A stretch of 64,000 nt of DNA from Chitinophaga sp. LS1 (GCF_034274695.1 NZ_CP128362.1:8000501-8064500), one strand, 5' to 3'. Positions 18,088 through 26,855 are shown, counted from the first letter of the stretch. Program-made: numbers and translations. The notes: generated by a model not told the origin, from the sequence alone.

Positions 18088-18926
18088 CGGATCGTGCTTT
18101 GAGGAGTGAATGAAATATCCAGGTCTTTCTCATCTACTATCCGCAGATATCCGGCATCGGGGTTATACTTTACATCAAAAGCGGTGTAGGGCAATGTACC
18201 ATATTGTGCCTGCGCCTGTACGATATGTGGGATCACCACACCGTCTACCTGTTGCAGGGCATCTACCAGGTAAGCCAATACCAGTGTACCATTGAAAGGT
18301 AAGTTCTTCAGGTAGTCTTTGACACGTGCACGGACAGGGTCAGGATTCGTACCATCCAGTCGTGCACCGTCACTTCCCAATACCAATGGATTATAGTAGA
18401 TGATCAGTTGCAGCTTCAGACTATCAGGAGGCAGGCTTTCCACAATAAGCGGTGTTACACCTGCATCCTTAATTTTGCTCATATATGTTGCGAATGATTC
18501 CAGCTGTTGTGCCGTAAGCGCCTTCAGATCGCCTTCCACAATGCGGGCTACTTTCAGCCGCAGACCTTTGGCCTGCTCGACTACAGCACTATACGCAATG
18601 ATCTTTTGTTCGGCCACCTGATCGTCTGTTAGTGCAGAGTTATCGTAGTAATCCGCTTCGTAAGCCAGCTCCGATCCATATTGAAAGTCTCTTGCCTTGT
18701 TTGCATACCAGCGCAGACTGTGTGGTGCTTTCTCATTGATCAGTGTCGTTACTTCAGACTTATGCAGATCAAAAAGATTCTCCAACGCCCAGATGCTCAC
18801 GGCTACAATATAGGTCCAGAGCCTCCATACGGCCACCTTGCTACTGCTGTTGAGCATAGAGAGCTCTGTTGTACCTGTGATACGGCTGATAATATCATCC
18901 TGTATTTCGGTGATTGTTCTTGCCAT
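18084..18926 (-). CDS. Baseplate J-like protein
   Basis: A 280-residue protein with the baseplate-J layout: helical N-terminus (ITEIQDDIISRI, then SSKVAVWRLWTYIVAVSIWALENLF with key residues W..W), central region and a C-terminal part PVRARVKDYLKNLPFNGTLVLAYLVDALQQVDGV (core: VKDYLKNLPFNGTL), which is characteristic of gpJ/Mu gp47 homologues. It forms the wedges of the baseplate that trigger sheath contraction. Homologues in this phylum are sometimes mislabelled nucleotidyltransferase; no such motif is present here. Confidence 0.8.
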   Translation of the reverse strand: MARTITEIQDDIISRITGTTELSMLNSSSKVAVWRLWTYIVAVSIWALENLFDLHKSEVTTLINEKAPHSLRWYANKARDFQYGSELAYEADYYDNSALTDDQVAEQKIIAYSAVVEQAKGLRLKVARIVEGDLKALTAQQLESFATYMSKIKDAGVTPLIVESLPPDSLKLQLIIYYNPLVLGSDGARLDGTNPDPVRARVKDYLKNLPFNGTLVLAYLVDALQQVDGVVIPHIVQAQAQYGTLPYTAFDVKYNPDAGYLRIVDEKDLDISFTPQSTIR

Positions 18927-18940
18927 AATTGTTTTAATTT

Positions 18941-19237
18941 TTAACTGATGCGGAAGTCCAGCTGTACACCCATGTAGCCGATGCCTCCCATTACGATGGC
19001 AGCGTCTTCGGTGGTGTAACCATTAGAAGGGACCACGCCTTCTTCCTGCAATTCCTGCCATACACGCATATCGATGATGTCGATATCAGGGATGAATAGT
19101 GTTTCACCAGCGATGCAGTCATCTGTAATGCTGCGGGCATTGGCGACAGCAAAGTCGAAGAGGGCGGCTATGCTTCCTTTTTCCTGCATGGAAATGTCTA
19201 GCAGGCATTGATGGGGTTTTACATTAACTGTCTCCAT
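18941..19237 (-). CDS. LysM-like tail protein (gpX-like)
   Basis: A small protein of 98 residues if started at 19237 (101 from the ATG at 19246). The N-terminal half, VKPHQCLLDISMQEKGSIAA followed by ANARSITDDCIAGETLFIP, is a LysM-like fold, matching the gpX family that sits at the tail tube/hub interface. It overlaps the upstream gp25-like gene, which supports translational coupling. Phage LysM proteins of this class act structurally rather than as peptidoglycan enzymes. Confidence 0.7.
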   Translation of the reverse strand: METVNVKPHQCLLDISMQEKGSIAALFDFAVANARSITDDCIAGETLFIPDIDIIDMRVWQELQEEGVVPSNGYTTEDAAIVMGGIGYMGVQLDFRIS

Positions 19238-19517
19238 AGGTAGCATCGATGTTTAACTGACCGGCGTCAGAAAGGGTGATTTTTTTAACAGTCATACCGT
19301 CGGCGATGAACTGGGTACGTATTTCGGCGAGCAGGGAATGGTAGTCATTGTCCTGTAGGAAACCGAAAGCGTCTATACCTGTATCGGGAGATTCCTTGAA
19401 GGTGGCCCGGTTGTTCATGAGGAGAATTTCCTGGTGCTGAAGATCGCTGAAGCCGGTAACGAAATCACCGTTGCGGACGTCGAGGTCCAAGTCTGTGTTG
19501 TATAGGATGTCTTTCAT
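19224..19517 (-). CDS. gp25/gpW-like baseplate wedge protein
   Basis: A 97-residue protein with the pattern of small baseplate wedge proteins (T4 gp25, P2 gpW, Mu gp46): an N-terminal DLDLDVRNGDFVTGFSDLQ, a central helix with LLMNNRATFKESPDTG and a C-terminal strand region VKKITLSDAGQLNIDATY. It connects the hub to the gpJ wedges. It overlaps neighbours on both sides (4 and 14 bp), typical of tightly coupled structural genes. Exact family is inferred from size, pattern and position. Confidence 0.65.
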   Translation of the reverse strand: MKDILYNTDLDLDVRNGDFVTGFSDLQHQEILLMNNRATFKESPDTGIDAFGFLQDNDYHSLLAEIRTQFIADGMTVKKITLSDAGQLNIDATYGDS

Positions 19518-19738
19518 GATAAAAATCCGTTAAAAACTCCGGTTACAGGCCCGCCTACAGAATCCTGCAACCCGGGAGGGATATAATTGATTTGAGCTGT
19601 TTTGATATAAGTATCAATCGCTTCTGCCAGCTTGCCAGACAATGCATTCAGCGTTTGCTCTTCATCACCATCCGTATTCTTCATATTTTTGAAAGCATTT
19701 TTTATCGCTGCTTCCAGCATACTTTTATTCAGTGACAT
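19514..19738 (-). CDS. Small conserved phage protein of unknown function
   Basis: A 74-residue protein: a helical N-terminus (LNKSMLEAAIKNAFKNMKN), an amphipathic middle (LAEAIDTYIKTAQINYI) and a Gly/Pro-rich end (VGGPVTGVFNGFLS). Proteins with this layout occur next to spike and gp25-like genes in Bacteroidota prophages. I cannot name a function; by position it may belong to the spike or baseplate assembly. Confidence 0.6.
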   Translation of the reverse strand: MSLNKSMLEAAIKNAFKNMKNTDGDEEQTLNALSGKLAEAIDTYIKTAQINYIPPGLQDSVGGPVTGVFNGFLS

Positions 19739-19742
19739 AGGT

Positions 19743-20207
19743 TTATTTTAATAGCTTCGCTAATCGTTTTTTAATATTCATGAAAGCAGATTTATTCATC
19801 GGCGCATAAATAGTTACAATCTCATCCAGCAGGTCATCCAGGCATTTCTTCAGGGATTCATCACCCGCACTCACTTCGAGTCCGTCTTTATCCATCTCAA
19901 AGAATTTATCTTCTACGAAGTATTGGATCTTATCCACCTTTTCCATACTGATCACTACAAAGTAATTGCTCTCCTGTATCCGTGCCATGAGCACACTGCT
20001 ATCTACCTGTGGAAAAATCAGTACGCCGTCATTATCCCCTATCACAGACCGCAGTCTTACATCTGCTATTTCCAAACCAGTGGCAGTGGCGGCTACAATG
20101 GTGCCTTCCTCCTCATCTACTTCCTTTACAATAGCCGGAATAATAATGGTATCAGTATGCGACAACTTCTTCAGCGCATCTATCAATTCACGTTGTGTCT
20201 TCGTCAT
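19743..20207 (-). CDS. Putative tail spike / baseplate assembly protein V-like
   Basis: A 154-residue protein with an OB-fold-like N-terminal half (IVKEVDEEEGTIVAATATG, then DVRLRSVIGDNDGVLIFPQVDSSVLM), the signature arrangement of Mu gp45 / P2 gpV spike proteins, and a short C-terminal helix. It would form the trimeric needle beneath the hub that punctures the target envelope. It is shorter than P2 gpV (about 211 residues) and no His-x-His iron-binding tip motif is visible, so a separate tip protein may be used. Confidence 0.65.
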   Translation of the reverse strand: MTKTQRELIDALKKLSHTDTIIIPAIVKEVDEEEGTIVAATATGLEIADVRLRSVIGDNDGVLIFPQVDSSVLMARIQESNYFVVISMEKVDKIQYFVEDKFFEMDKDGLEVSAGDESLKKCLDDLLDEIVTIYAPMNKSAFMNIKKRLAKLLK

Positions 20208-20213
20208 AGGGTT

Positions 20214-21251
20214 TTAAATTTTAAGACCTATTTCAGTCAGCCGCCGGCCACCCGACGCACCGAAAGTAACTTCTGTACTTTCGACGCGGTAGGTGCCATT
20301 ACGGACAGGGAACTTCGTATCTGATATCGCAGCCTTACACCCGGGAAAAACATAGGGTTGCAGAAACGCCACCAGCTTACCTTCATAGCCATCATATTTC
20401 AGTGTTTTCAACTTATTTTCTGCGGCTTTTTTCAGGGCATTCATATCTTCAAAATGAGAGATATGGATCGTGGTTTCAGCGCCGTTCTTATCACCAGCTT
20501 CGGCGGTGTAAGGTTTGTTCTTTTTATCAATGTAGATGGCTTTGACCAACACATGCGCATCACTGGCTTTCCTGAATTTGAGCTCATCATCCCTGATCAC
20601 AGTATAACCGATCTGATAACCAGCATCGTCCTTCACGTCCTCGTAAGTCAGTGCATCACCGGCTTTGCGGCCACGGACGTATTTGCCTGCTTTCGGATTT
20701 TTGAGATGATCAAAACCGGCATACAATAATTTGCCTTCGAAATAGACGTTCAGGTACAGGTTCTTTTTCAACCAGTCGAGAATATCGGTGCCTGTCATAC
20801 CTGAGAAATAAGCCTGGTTCAGGTTAAGATCGGGTATTTCATTACTCAGGAGGATATCAGTGCCAGCCGTAATTTTAGTGAGCAGCTTTTTCAGGGTGAT
20901 GGCTTTGTTACTATCCAGTATACCTTTTTGTTGCAGTTGCCAGCTATAGCCTTCGCACTCTATTATACAGGGAGTGGCAGCATTGATCCTCCTGACGAAT
21001 CCTTCAAATTCCAGATTAAGTACATCGTCATAACCCAGCCAGATTTCAACTTTATTGCCTTCTGCAAACTGATCGGCTGAATTCACAACGGACTTTGTTG
21101 GCAGCTTACCGGTATATCGCAACACAGCAGAAGCAGGAATAGTAATAGTGGCAGTATCAACGAAGGAATGCAGGCTGCGTTTGACTTTGACTTCTTTTAC
21201 GGAATAGAATGTGTAGCTGCCGATCTTGATTTCACATTTCAGGATAAACAT
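20214..21251 (-). CDS. Baseplate hub protein (gpD / Mu gp44 / gp27-like)
   Basis: A 345-residue beta-rich protein resembling phage late control gene D proteins: N-terminal barrel (KRSLHSFVDTATITIPASA, VEIWLGYDDVLNLEFEGFV), a middle domain with LLTKITAG and GMTGTDILDWLKKNLYLNVYF (core TDILDWLKKN), and a C-terminal barrel ending VFPGCKAAISDTKFPVRNGTY. It should form the trimeric hub between tube and spike. It lies between the DUF6046 and spike genes with gaps of 0-6 bp. Confidence 0.78.
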   Translation of the reverse strand: MFILKCEIKIGSYTFYSVKEVKVKRSLHSFVDTATITIPASAVLRYTGKLPTKSVVNSADQFAEGNKVEIWLGYDDVLNLEFEGFVRRINAATPCIIECEGYSWQLQQKGILDSNKAITLKKLLTKITAGTDILLSNEIPDLNLNQAYFSGMTGTDILDWLKKNLYLNVYFEGKLLYAGFDHLKNPKAGKYVRGRKAGDALTYEDVKDDAGYQIGYTVIRDDELKFRKASDAHVLVKAIYIDKKNKPYTAEAGDKNGAETTIHISHFEDMNALKKAAENKLKTLKYDGYEGKLVAFLQPYVFPGCKAAISDTKFPVRNGTYRVESTEVTFGASGGRRLTEIGLKI

Positions 21252-21782
21252 CTAAGCTTTGTTTAAGATGAATTTCAAATCGCTGATGAGGTTCATTTCA
21301 TAAGCTTGTATATTTTTTGTACCTGGTGATGGAGGAAAAGAAAGATCGGTGATCACTACTTTTTCACCTTCGTCAAAGATGAGCGAGGTCAGTGCGCAGA
21401 CAATAGGCAGTGCTTCGTTCCTGTTATACAGGTCCAGCAGGTCGCTGATTTCACCATCAGGAAAAGCGTTGTCCTCGCGGAGAATAATGCCTTTGATGTT
21501 TATTTTATAATCCTCTTTGCTGATCATTTCCTTCACCGTACCGGACCGGTTTACCAGTGCTGTTTGTACAATTGTCTTTTGATTGCTGATACTGATAACG
21601 GGGTTATACAGTTCAAGTGGCCCGATCTTTACCGCCATGAAATAGGCTTTGTTCCAGGTTTCTTTGCCAAAGTAACTGGTGCCCCGTTTGTTCATATCAG
21701 GCTGTGTGAGCACATTAAGGGTTTCGGGGGTATAGCCAAAGGTGCTGGTGAAGGTGCTGCTGATATCGATATTTAGTGCCAT
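21252..21782 (-). CDS. DUF6046 domain tail protein
   Basis: A 176-residue protein with the pattern of DUF6046 phage proteins: an N-terminal flexible region, a beta-rich core (GPLELYNPVISISNQKTIVQTALVNRSGTVKE, core NPVISISNQKTIVQTAL) and YKINIKGII followed by a C-terminal beta-hairpin region. It is placed between the tape measure and the hub, where P2 has gpU and Mu has gp43; a tail-tip or hub-adaptor role is likely from position only. Confidence 0.7.
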   Translation of the reverse strand: MALNIDISSTFTSTFGYTPETLNVLTQPDMNKRGTSYFGKETWNKAYFMAVKIGPLELYNPVISISNQKTIVQTALVNRSGTVKEMISKEDYKINIKGIILREDNAFPDGEISDLLDLYNRNEALPIVCALTSLIFDEGEKVVITDLSFPPSPGTKNIQAYEMNLISDLKFILNKA

Positions 21783-21784
21783 AA

Positions 21785-23644
21785 TTAAGCTTGTTTTAAA
21801 ATATTAAGCAGTGCATCTGTCACCTGTTGCTCCATGTTGGTAATGCCTTCGCCCACAGTGTTGGTGGTAATGTTGATGGTTTCGAAGAGCTTTTGCAGGG
21901 TGATGTTTACAGTACGTGCGCCGCCGGTGGTGATGCCAGACACTGTGTCTTTGGTATTGTCCATTGACATCTTTTTGCGGGTGGCATCAGGTTCAAATGA
22001 AACAACGGGGGCTTTGTCGGTTCCTTTGCCGGGAGGAAGGGGTGGTAACGAGGAGTAGGATGCACCAGTGCCACTGGCTGATCCGCCTCCGAAATTTCCC
22101 TGCCAGCTGCCGGAGCTACCATTGCCGGGGCCTGCATTTGCCTGATCTTTTTTCTTATTGACCTCAGCATTGAAAGTATCGGCGACCTTATCGCCTAGGC
22201 CCATGATGTCATTAACATCTTTTTTCATCGCTGCTGCGGTGCCGGAGAAGGTCAGCCCATCTATCGCCTGCTGGCCTGATTCCATGGCCTTGCCCCAGTC
22301 ACCGGAGAAAACATACCACACTGTTTTTGCTAAGCCCCACAAACCGGAGAGCAGATCTTTGATAGGTTCAATGGTATAGTCCCATATAAACTGGCCAAAG
22401 GTTTTGAGCACTTCCCATGCAGCCATGATACCACCTCTGAACCAGCCGAAAGTATTCCAGGCATAGATGATGATACCGATCAATGCACCGACAGCCACGA
22501 AGATCGCTCCTATCCCACTGGCCATCATAGCAGGTCCTAATAATTCAGCAGCGAGTGTCCATGCTTTGTAGCCGAGGACCACGCCAGCGACTACAGTGGT
22601 GAGGAAGCCTACCAGTTCTGAGTTTTCAGCGATCCATCCTGCTGCGGCACTTAACCAGCCGACGAGCGGTATCAGTGTGTTGTCAATAAAGTTGCTGACG
22701 GTAGGCATGAGGGCATTGCCGATCGTACCTCCTGCTTCGCTCATTTTTTCCTGCAGGTAGTGCCATTTTCCGGTAGCAGTTTCGCTCTGTTCTTTCATCA
22801 CGCCGAAGAACTCTCCACCTTTGGACGTAGCGGTCTGTAAAGCGGCTACAACGCTTTCTGTAGAGACTCCTCCTGCTGCCATGGAAGCCTTTAGTTCTTC
22901 AATGGATTGGCTACCGTTTGCAGCCATCAGCTCAAGTGGTTTGAAACCTGCTTCGTTCATGGCTTTCAGGGAATCTTCGGTCAGATGACCTACCTGTTGC
23001 ATATCCCCAAAGGCTTTGGTAAGGGAGTCCATTTTTGCCTGGTTACTGCCGCTTACATCACCTAGCATATTCATGGCAGGCATCAGCTTTTCGGCAGCGA
23101 CACCACTTTCAAGCAGGGTCTTTGCATTTTCCTGTAGCTTGTCATTGTCGAAGAAAGAGGTGGCTGCCATCTGGTGGATATCTTTCAGGATGTTGGCGGC
23201 GGCGGTGGAGGAACCTGTGAGCCGTTGAAAACCGAGTTGTGCCTTTTCCGCTGCCATGCCCATTTCGAGCAGGTCTGGCGAGGCTTTGATCATTTTGTCA
23301 AGACCAGCATCCGTTTTCTTTGTGATGTTCTCTTTCCATCCTTTTTTATTGAGAAAGTCGCTTCGATCCTGTATATCCTTTTTATCTTCTTCCCACTTGA
23401 GTTCTATTTTGTCAAGCCGGGCGATGGTGAAAGGACTTGTTGTTTTCTTTTTCAGGTCTTCGATCCGCTTAAACTTGTCTTCAATATCACCTAATGAGGC
23501 GCCAAGCTTTTTGTTGGATGCTACGAATATATTGTTGTCATCGATCGTATTCTTCATCCAGGTACCGATCTTACCGAAAGCAGCATCTGCTGCTTTCAGT
23601 AAGTCTTTATAGGTATCGGTTGTAATAGTAGTCAGGTCTGCCAT
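21785..23644 (-). CDS. Tail tape measure protein
   Basis: A 619-residue protein with a tape-measure N-terminal domain (about 135-320: ILKDIHQMAATSFFDNDKLQ, LLESGVAAEKLMPAMNMLGD, LKAMNEAGFKPLELMA), a hydrophobic helical stretch (about 330-440, two or three membrane-like helices) and a low-complexity Gly/Ser-rich region near 500-540. At about 0.15 nm per residue the tail would be near 90 nm. It acts as the ruler inside the tube and is ejected on firing. It follows the tail-chaperone genes, the canonical order. Confidence 0.92.
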   Translation of the reverse strand: MADLTTITTDTYKDLLKAADAAFGKIGTWMKNTIDDNNIFVASNKKLGASLGDIEDKFKRIEDLKKKTTSPFTIARLDKIELKWEEDKKDIQDRSDFLNKKGWKENITKKTDAGLDKMIKASPDLLEMGMAAEKAQLGFQRLTGSSTAAANILKDIHQMAATSFFDNDKLQENAKTLLESGVAAEKLMPAMNMLGDVSGSNQAKMDSLTKAFGDMQQVGHLTEDSLKAMNEAGFKPLELMAANGSQSIEELKASMAAGGVSTESVVAALQTATSKGGEFFGVMKEQSETATGKWHYLQEKMSEAGGTIGNALMPTVSNFIDNTLIPLVGWLSAAAGWIAENSELVGFLTTVVAGVVLGYKAWTLAAELLGPAMMASGIGAIFVAVGALIGIIIYAWNTFGWFRGGIMAAWEVLKTFGQFIWDYTIEPIKDLLSGLWGLAKTVWYVFSGDWGKAMESGQQAIDGLTFSGTAAAMKKDVNDIMGLGDKVADTFNAEVNKKKDQANAGPGNGSSGSWQGNFGGGSASGTGASYSSLPPLPPGKGTDKAPVVSFEPDATRKKMSMDNTKDTVSGITTGGARTVNITLQKLFETINITTNTVGEGITNMEQQVTDALLNILKQA

Positions 23645-23665
23645 TGTTTATTATTTTACACCATG

Positions 23666-23866
23666 CTATCGGGACAGCAACGACAATCCTTTCAATTCCC
23701 GTTGCCGGATATCATGCAGTTGTGCAAATTTCTCTGCCCATTGGGCGTCGGATAATTGCGAGGTGTCAACCTGGGGCAGATAATATTCGAACAGCGTTTG
23801 AATATAACCGAAAGGGTTGCTATCAAAATCGCCGGACGCCTCGCTTAGAGCTTTTCCACTTCTACT
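23666..23866 (-). CDS. Tail assembly chaperone C-terminal extension reached by -1 frameshift (GT-type)
   Basis: Between the chaperone stop at 23845 and the tape measure start at 23644 the -1 frame is open. A run of six A on the minus strand (23871-23866, codons AAA AAA = Lys96-Lys97) precedes it. A -1 slip there continues through KSRSGKALSEASGDFDSN, then NPFGYIQTLFEYYLPQV and ends at TAG (23666), giving about 66 extra residues and a fusion of about 163. No ATG starts this extension. Lambda G/GT, P2 E/E' and many other tails make such a fusion at exactly this position, where the extension binds the tape measure protein. Frameshifting itself is inferred. Confidence 0.75.
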   Translation of the reverse strand, partial: SRSGKALSEASGDFDSNPFGYIQTLFEYYLPQVDTSQLSDAQWAEKFAQLHDIRQRELKGLSLLSR

Positions 23867-24156
23867 TTTTTCGCTTCCAGCAGTTTATCCAGCTGCCCGC
23901 CCAGACCGTAGAGATAGGATTTATCTTCTACGATCTCCTCATCGCCACCCAGCCAGGTAGCTTTGAGAATAGTTTCGTGGTACGCCAGCGGATCGCCGGA
24001 GATGAGTGTCATGGCATAGCTGACTTCATCCCTGTTGGGTTTTCTGCAATAGCCTACTTTACCGTCGGCAGCTGTGAGTTTGAATACATCTTTGTGTTTT
24101 TTCTTCCATGCATCGATGTGTTCCTGGCTAACGGCAAGCGATTTTTCTACTGTCAT
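23845..24156 (-). CDS. Tail assembly chaperone (G-type, zero-frame product)
   Basis: A 103-residue, largely helical protein rich in charged residues (HIDAWKKKHKDVFKL, DEVSYAMTLISGDPLAYHE) placed between the tail tube and tape measure genes. Size, composition and position match the tail assembly chaperones that coat the tape measure during tail assembly. Its 3' end contains an A6 slippery run and overlaps an open -1 frame (see 23666-23866), so a minority of ribosomes probably make a longer form. Confidence 0.78.
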   Translation of the reverse strand: MTVEKSLAVSQEHIDAWKKKHKDVFKLTAADGKVGYCRKPNRDEVSYAMTLISGDPLAYHETILKATWLGGDEEIVEDKSYLYGLGGQLDKLLEAKKVEVEKL

Positions 24157-24192
24157 GATATAGGTTTAAATAATTGTGGTGAGTTTAAAAAA

Positions 24193-24615
24193 TTAAGCGT
24201 TTTGTTTCAGGCCCATGAAGATGATGGGTAGTGTGAGCTCCATGAATTTGGCGCCCTGTTCCCAGCCTTTTTCAAATTCCTTGAACTGGAAGCCCTGAAT
24301 GATATCAGTGCGGGGTACGGAGGTCGTGTCTTTTACATAGGTCACTACGATCTCGGCGCTGAGGTCGAGGATGTCTCTGCCGCCTGCATTCTTCACAGCA
24401 TCGGCGAGGATATCGTATTCAAATTTCAGCAGTTTGATTTCACCTTCATAGATACGTTTACCACGCTGGATGCCGATAGGTTCATCGCCGGCGCCATGCA
24501 GGTGTTCTTTCTCCTGGGATAATTTGTATTTAATACCCCGTATACCGGTCAGTTCTTTACCGAGCAATACTACTTTCATGTTTGCCCAGGTCACTTCTTT
24601 GGTGTCAAAAATCAT
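24193..24615 (-). CDS. Phage tail tube protein
   Basis: A 140-residue protein that matches the Mu/P2-like tube fold: KVVLLGKELTGIRGIKYKLSQ at the start, then EIKLLKFEYDILADAV and a final strand KFMELTLPIIFMGLK. Placed directly after the sheath gene and before the chaperone gene, the standard tube position. It would form stacked hexameric rings inside the sheath. It is not similar in sequence to the eCIS tube proteins at 61764-62701. Confidence 0.8.
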   Translation of the reverse strand: MIFDTKEVTWANMKVVLLGKELTGIRGIKYKLSQEKEHLHGAGDEPIGIQRGKRIYEGEIKLLKFEYDILADAVKNAGGRDILDLSAEIVVTYVKDTTSVPRTDIIQGFQFKEFEKGWEQGAKFMELTLPIIFMGLKQNA

Positions 24616-24649
24616 GTTGTTGTCTTTTAAATGTTGGGGTTAACAGCCA

Positions 24650-25819
24650 TTACTGGTTCAGTGCAGGATTGGTGAAGCCCAGTAATATTTCGATGGTTTT
24701 GGTGTAGCCTACAGGTACGATAGCGGCTTTCACTGTGATTTTACCGGTGCTCAGTACATTCTGATTTGCATCAACGTAAGCGCTAAAGGAGCTGATTTCG
24801 TCAGCCATAGAGGTGTTGACAGCTGTTTCAATCCTGCTTTGCAGGTACTTGATAACAGGCACGCTGAGTTTACCATCGGCGTCGATGGCCACTTCGTCAT
24901 TCAGTTCTTCTACATAGGTCTGATAACACAATGTGATAGCCTTGTCTACAACACGACCGGATGCGAGCTGACTGTAATCGTCGGTGGTCGGGGCACACAT
25001 AGGATCGTCGTTGATGTAATAACCGGAGCGACCTACGAATGTGCGGAAAAAGATGTAACCTTTGTCATGCAACGCATCAACGCCAGTGATGTCTTCAATC
25101 TTTTTACCGGCGATATAAGCGCCTGTAATTGGTAATGCACCATCTTTGACACGACCCAGGTTACGCTGTACCGGCACAGCTGCTGCACGACCCAGTACAA
25201 GGCCCACAGAAGCGCCATTGGTACGTGCACTACCGATTACGATACCGACGCGGTTATCAGAGAAGGTACGCAGATTTTTCAGGGTCTCAGGATGTTCGAT
25301 GTCTGCATTGACACCTTCCAGTAAGATCCGTACAGGCTTGAATTGTGCTGCATAAGTTTCTGCAAGCTGCTGTGCTTTGGGCACCGCATCAATCGTACCA
25401 GCGTCTAATCCATCTTTCATGAGTGGCAGGTAAATGTCGGAAGGAGTGAAACATACACCCAGCAGTCTGATACGTCCCTGTGCAGCATTCAGCAGCTTCA
25501 CAGCTCCTTCCGCATTGGTTGGATCTACAATCGTTGCCTGGTTTACACCGTCGCCAACAAGCATGATGTACAACTCTGCACCTTCACCAGCCAGGTCATA
25601 AAATTCCTTGATGCGGGCGTATGCATCAAAATTTAAATTGGTGTCTTTGATACCCAGGTTTTCGGCATCGCTCAGGCTATAGATCACCTTGGGTTGATTC
25701 AACGAAATCAATCCGTTTTCTAAACCCGTCAGAATTAAACCTGCAACCCCATCATCAGTCACAACGGTTCTGCCAAGATTGCCGTTGCCTAATGTAATTG
25801 CTACTTTTGGTAATCCCAT
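24650..25819 (-). CDS. Contractile tail sheath protein (DUF2586 family)
   Basis: A 389-residue protein of the DUF2586 sheath family, starting LPKVAITLGNGNLGRTVVT and containing the conserved middle GVNADIEHPETLKNLRTFS, RVGIVIGSAR, the segment GYIFFRTFVGRSGYYINDD, and a C-terminal domain with VPVIKYLQSRIETAVNTSM. The sheath shortens to drive the tube. Its presence shows that the island encodes a contractile, myovirus-type tail. It is unrelated in sequence to the eCIS sheath at 58229. Confidence 0.88.
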   Translation of the reverse strand: MGLPKVAITLGNGNLGRTVVTDDGVAGLILTGLENGLISLNQPKVIYSLSDAENLGIKDTNLNFDAYARIKEFYDLAGEGAELYIMLVGDGVNQATIVDPTNAEGAVKLLNAAQGRIRLLGVCFTPSDIYLPLMKDGLDAGTIDAVPKAQQLAETYAAQFKPVRILLEGVNADIEHPETLKNLRTFSDNRVGIVIGSARTNGASVGLVLGRAAAVPVQRNLGRVKDGALPITGAYIAGKKIEDITGVDALHDKGYIFFRTFVGRSGYYINDDPMCAPTTDDYSQLASGRVVDKAITLCYQTYVEELNDEVAIDADGKLSVPVIKYLQSRIETAVNTSMADEISSFSAYVDANQNVLSTGKITVKAAIVPVGYTKTIEILLGFTNPALNQ

Positions 25820-25858
25820 TTTTTACTTTTTTAGGTCCATTTAAATTGTGAAAAAATA

Positions 25859-26290
25859 TTACTTACTATTGCTGTAGCTCGCCTGGCTAAACAGATCATA
25901 AATATTCTGCTTCTTTGTATTGCCATCCAGCTCACGCAAAATGATACTCTGCAATTTTTGTAACACAGCATCCTGCAGATCGGGAGATACTGTTGATAAT
26001 GCGCGGACAAAACAAGCTATTTTGCCTTCCAGTGAGGTTTCCTCTTTGCAGGTTACGAGAATGCTAAGGGTATCGATACCTGTTTCGAGTGCTGCCAGTA
26101 CTTTGTTTTTAAGGATAGTATCTGCATCACCGGGGATGATCGCTTCCAGGAGATCTACCACGGGGCTTTCCAGGGCAGCTTTAATAATCCTGGTAACGCG
26201 CAGCGCTTCTTCAGCATGTGCTGCAATAAAAGCGTCGAATTGTTGTAATGCGTGTTTGATCTTTGTTCCTGTTTTTTTACAGAATGCCAT
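25859..26290 (-). CDS. Conserved helical protein of the tail operon, unknown function
   Basis: A 143-residue, mostly alpha-helical protein (FDAFIAAHAEEALRVTRIIKA, VVDLLEAIIPGDADTILKNKV split over 20-70). No signal peptide or catalytic motif. It lies between the small membrane protein and the sheath gene, transcribed with them. In tailed phages this place can hold lysis or neck genes, but nothing in the sequence decides. Unrecognised. Confidence 0.6.
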   Translation of the reverse strand: MAFCKKTGTKIKHALQQFDAFIAAHAEEALRVTRIIKAALESPVVDLLEAIIPGDADTILKNKVLAALETGIDTLSILVTCKEETSLEGKIACFVRALSTVSPDLQDAVLQKLQSIILRELDGNTKKQNIYDLFSQASYSNSK

Positions 26291-26324
26291 AGGTATATAT
26301 TATTTAATTGGTGTACTTTTTTAG

Positions 26325-26352
26325 AAAGCCCCCTCTTGACAGAGGGCGCTTT
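26325..26352. other. Stem-loop within the tail operon leader
   Basis: Arms 26325-26336 and 26341-26352 pair over 12 bp with one mismatch. T-runs follow on the plus strand only, so for the minus-strand operon it is an mRNA hairpin between the first and second genes rather than an intrinsic terminator. It could block antisense transcription or protect the downstream mRNA. Confidence 0.5.
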
Positions 26353-26375
26353 TGTTTTTAAATAGGGGGACAATA

Positions 26376-26618
26376 CTAACGTCTCTCCAGTACGCTTTCC
26401 AGGCGCTCCATGACCTTTGTATTATTTTCTATCACTCCCTGCATTTTGTCACGGTCATCGTTGAGATATTGGGTGAGACGATCTTCCAGTTTGATCTGGC
26501 GTTTCCACAATAACCATGCAATGCCGATGAGAACGATTACAGAGAAGGCCTGGTCTCCAAGCCGCTGGTAGAGAGCGTTTCCGGGGCTAACATCAATGAA
26601 TTCATTTAATAATAACAT
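26376..26618 (-). CDS. Small membrane protein, holin-like
   Basis: An 80-residue protein with one membrane segment at about 24-38 (FSVIVLIGIAWLLW) followed by a charged coiled-coil tail (residues 40-80: KLEDRLTQYL, KVMERLESVLERR). This one-TM plus coiled-coil layout is that of BhlA/UviB-type holin-like proteins in phages and bacteriocin clusters. It is the first gene of the tail operon. No endolysin gene was found in the island, so a role in particle release is only a suggestion. Confidence 0.6.
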   Translation of the reverse strand: MLLLNEFIDVSPGNALYQRLGDQAFSVIVLIGIAWLLWKRQIKLEDRLTQYLNDDRDKMQGVIENNTKVMERLESVLERR

Positions 26619-26855
26619 CTGAGGGTTAACAATTTAGGTTTTAAAAGGATCGATGCTTTTTCGTGTGTGTTGCAAGCGATAACAATACAAAGGAACAGCT
26701 TTTTCGTACGGTGAAAAAATCGCGAAATAATGCTTATACTTTTATTGTGCATTTAGATTTCAGTGTCTGTATAATCATTGATGCGATGAATTTTTAAGAT
26801 GCAGATTAGATCGATATTTACAGTGTTGTTAACTCTTAAAAAATATAAAAAAGAA

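Noticed and set aside
26325-26352. Intrinsic terminator inside the tail operon
   Set aside because: The T-run is on the plus strand; in the operon's own direction the hairpin is not followed by T residues.
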